Below are positions 16,134 to 17,425 of a DNA stretch of 17,425 nucleotides, piece by piece. The DNA is taken from assembly GCA_030151225.1 (NCBI GenBank), contig JASLEG010000228.1:1-17425 (forward strand), written 5' to 3'. Source of the stretch: Burkholderia sp. GTDB taxonomy: Bacteria > Pseudomonadota > Gammaproteobacteria > Burkholderiales > Burkholderiaceae. Both the position numbers and the translations under genes were made by a program. Positions within the stretch are counted from its first letter, which is position 1, and each line of letters begins with the position of its first letter. The notes below the pieces were generated by a model that saw only the letters and a program-made list of their open reading frames with translations, was not told the origin of the DNA and ran no database searches.

Positions 16134-17425
16134 ACATCAGCTTCGTGTCGCGCGTCTCGCGCATCAGCAGCACGCCGATCACGCTGATCACGGCCGCCGT
16201 CGACACGTAGCCGCCGACCCACGACAGGCCGCCGCGCGCGGCGAGCAACTGCGCGATGTACGGCGCGATCGACGCGCCGAGAATCCCGCCGAGGTTGTAG
16301 GCCACGCCCGCGCCCGTGTAGCGCACGTTGGTCGGGAACAGCTCCGGCAGCAGCGCGCCCATCGGCGCGAACGTCACGCCCATCAGGAACAGCTCGAGCG
16401 TCAGGAACAGCGCGACGAGCGGCATCGAGCCGCTGCCGAGCAGCGGGGCCATCGTGAAGCCGGACAGCAGCGCGGCGGCCGATCCGGCGATCAGCACCGG
16501 CTTGCGCCCGAAGCGATCCGCCGCCCATGCCGACAGCGGCGTGGCGAGCCCCATGAAGACGACCGCGAAACACAGCAGGCCGAGGAAGCTCTGGCGCGGG
16601 ATATGCAGCGTCGCGACGCCGTACGACAGCGAAAACACCGTCGAGATGTAGAAAAGCGTGTAGCAGACCACCATCGCGAGCGCGCCGAGCAGCGTCGGCC
16701 GCCAATGGCGCGTGACGAGCGTGGCGATCGGCACGCGCACGCGCTCCTGGCGATCGAGCGTGGCCTGGAACGCGGGCGTCTCGGCGATCTTCAGGCGCAC
16801 GTACAGGCCGAGCGCGACGAGCACCGCGCTGACGAGGAACGGGATGCGCCAGCCCCAGCTGCGGAATTGCGCGTCGGACAGCGAGACGGCGAGCGCGAAG
16901 AACAGTCCGTTCGACGCGAGAAAGCCGACCGACGGCCCGAGCTGCGGGAACATGCCGAACCAGCCGCGCTTGCCGTGCGGCGCGTGCTCGGTCGCGAGCA
17001 GCGCGGCGCCGCCCCATTCGCCGCCGAGGCCGATGCCCTGGCCGAAGCGCAGCACGCACAGCAGCACCGGCGCGAGCGCGCCGATCGCGTCGTAGCCCGG
17101 CACGAGGCCGATCGCGGTGGTCGACAGGCCCATCACCAGCAGCGACGCGACGAGCGTCGACTTGCGGCCGATCCGGTCGCCGAAGTGGCCGAACAGGAAC
17201 GAGCCGATCGGCCGCGCGATGAACGCGATGCCGAACGTGACGAACGCGGACAGCGCTTGCGCGGTCGCGGAGCCGTGCGGGAAAAACACCGGGCCGATCA
17301 CGAGCGCGGCGGCGGTTGCGTACACGTAGAAATCGTAGAACTCGATTGCGGTGCCGATGAAGCTCGCGAACACGATGCGTTTGCGGCTGACGGTGCCGGC
17401 CGCAGTGGTTGCATGCGCAACGGCC
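16132..17425 (-). CDS. MFS transporter, metabolite:H+ symporter (MHS) type (5' partial)
   Basis: Inner-membrane proton-coupled importer of the MHS branch (relatives ShiA, KgtP, ProP), for organic acids, osmolytes or similar. 430 codons are visible. The frame stays open to the right edge with a normal hydrophilic N-terminus, so the start lies beyond the window; the GTG at 17371-17373 is internal. Typical features: FIGTAIEFYDFYVYATAA at the first membrane segment, the loop motif GHFGDRIGRK between segments 2 and 3, RFGQGIGLGGEWGGA in segment 4, and the repeat loop motif AADRFGRK in the second half. About 12 membrane segments are expected from the hydrophobic pattern. The substrate cannot be read from sequence. 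Confidence 0.88.
   Translation of the reverse strand, partial: AVAHATTAAGTVSRKRIVFASFIGTAIEFYDFYVYATAAALVIGPVFFPHGSATAQALSAFVTFGIAFIARPIGSFLFGHFGDRIGRKSTLVASLLVMGLSTTAIGLVPGYDAIGALAPVLLCVLRFGQGIGLGGEWGGAALLATEHAPHGKRGWFGMFPQLGPSVGFLASNGLFFALAVSLSDAQFRSWGWRIPFLVSAVLVALGLYVRLKIAETPAFQATLDRQERVRVPIATLVTRHWRPTLLGALAMVVCYTLFYISTVFSLSYGVATLHIPRQSFLGLLCFAVVFMGLATPLSAWAADRFGRKPVLIAGSAAALLSGFTMAPLLGSGSMPLVALFLTLELFLMGVTFAPMGALLPELFPTNVRYTGAGVAYNLGGILGASIAPYIAQLLAARGGLSWVGGYVSTAAVISVIGVLLMRETRDTKLM

Overview
The window is about 17.4 kb of GC-rich chromosome (strong G/C preference at third codon positions). Gene content and order match the core chromosome of a betaproteobacterium, most likely Burkholderia: an Smr-domain gene and trxB, then divergent ftsK-lolA-rarA-serS-tRNA-Ser, and further on minCDE. 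The genus is inferred from protein similarity recalled from memory and from synteny; no search was run.

Layout. 1-1099: 3' part of a UgpC/MalK-type sugar ABC transporter ATPase (+), convergent with an Smr-domain protein (-, 1201-1995). trxB (-, 2194-3156) follows with its own terminator. A divergent intergenic region (3157-3450) separates trxB from ftsK (3451-5763), which is followed 46 nt later by lolA (5810-6493, terminator after it), rarA (6712-8022) and serS (8104-9405). A strong promoter then drives tRNA-Ser(CGA) at 9545-9635 and its terminator.

The accessory-looking part is 9640-12700. It holds a broken DUF805 gene (9819-10208) lying between two terminators that share a 14-nt sequence, then an AT-rich, hairpin-containing stretch without a convincing gene (10209-10604). 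Next is a tight cluster of three lipoprotein genes: CsgG/HfaB-like, DUF4810 and DUF799 (GNA1162-like). The trio looks like a trans-envelope or outer-membrane assembly of unknown cargo and is the best candidate in the window for an under-described system.

A GNAT acetyltransferase (12701-13210) leads to the division-site operon minC-minD-minE (13389-15368). Then come a small exported tryptophan-repeat protein (15628-15948) and a 36-residue lipoprotein (15961-16071) too short for ordinary gene calling. A convergent MHS-type MFS transporter (-, 16132 to the window end) is cut at its 5' end.

Functional themes are envelope biogenesis and division (ftsK, lolA, minCDE, the lipoproteins), thiol redox balance (trxB), replication-fork maintenance (rarA), and serine tRNA with its charging enzyme side by side.
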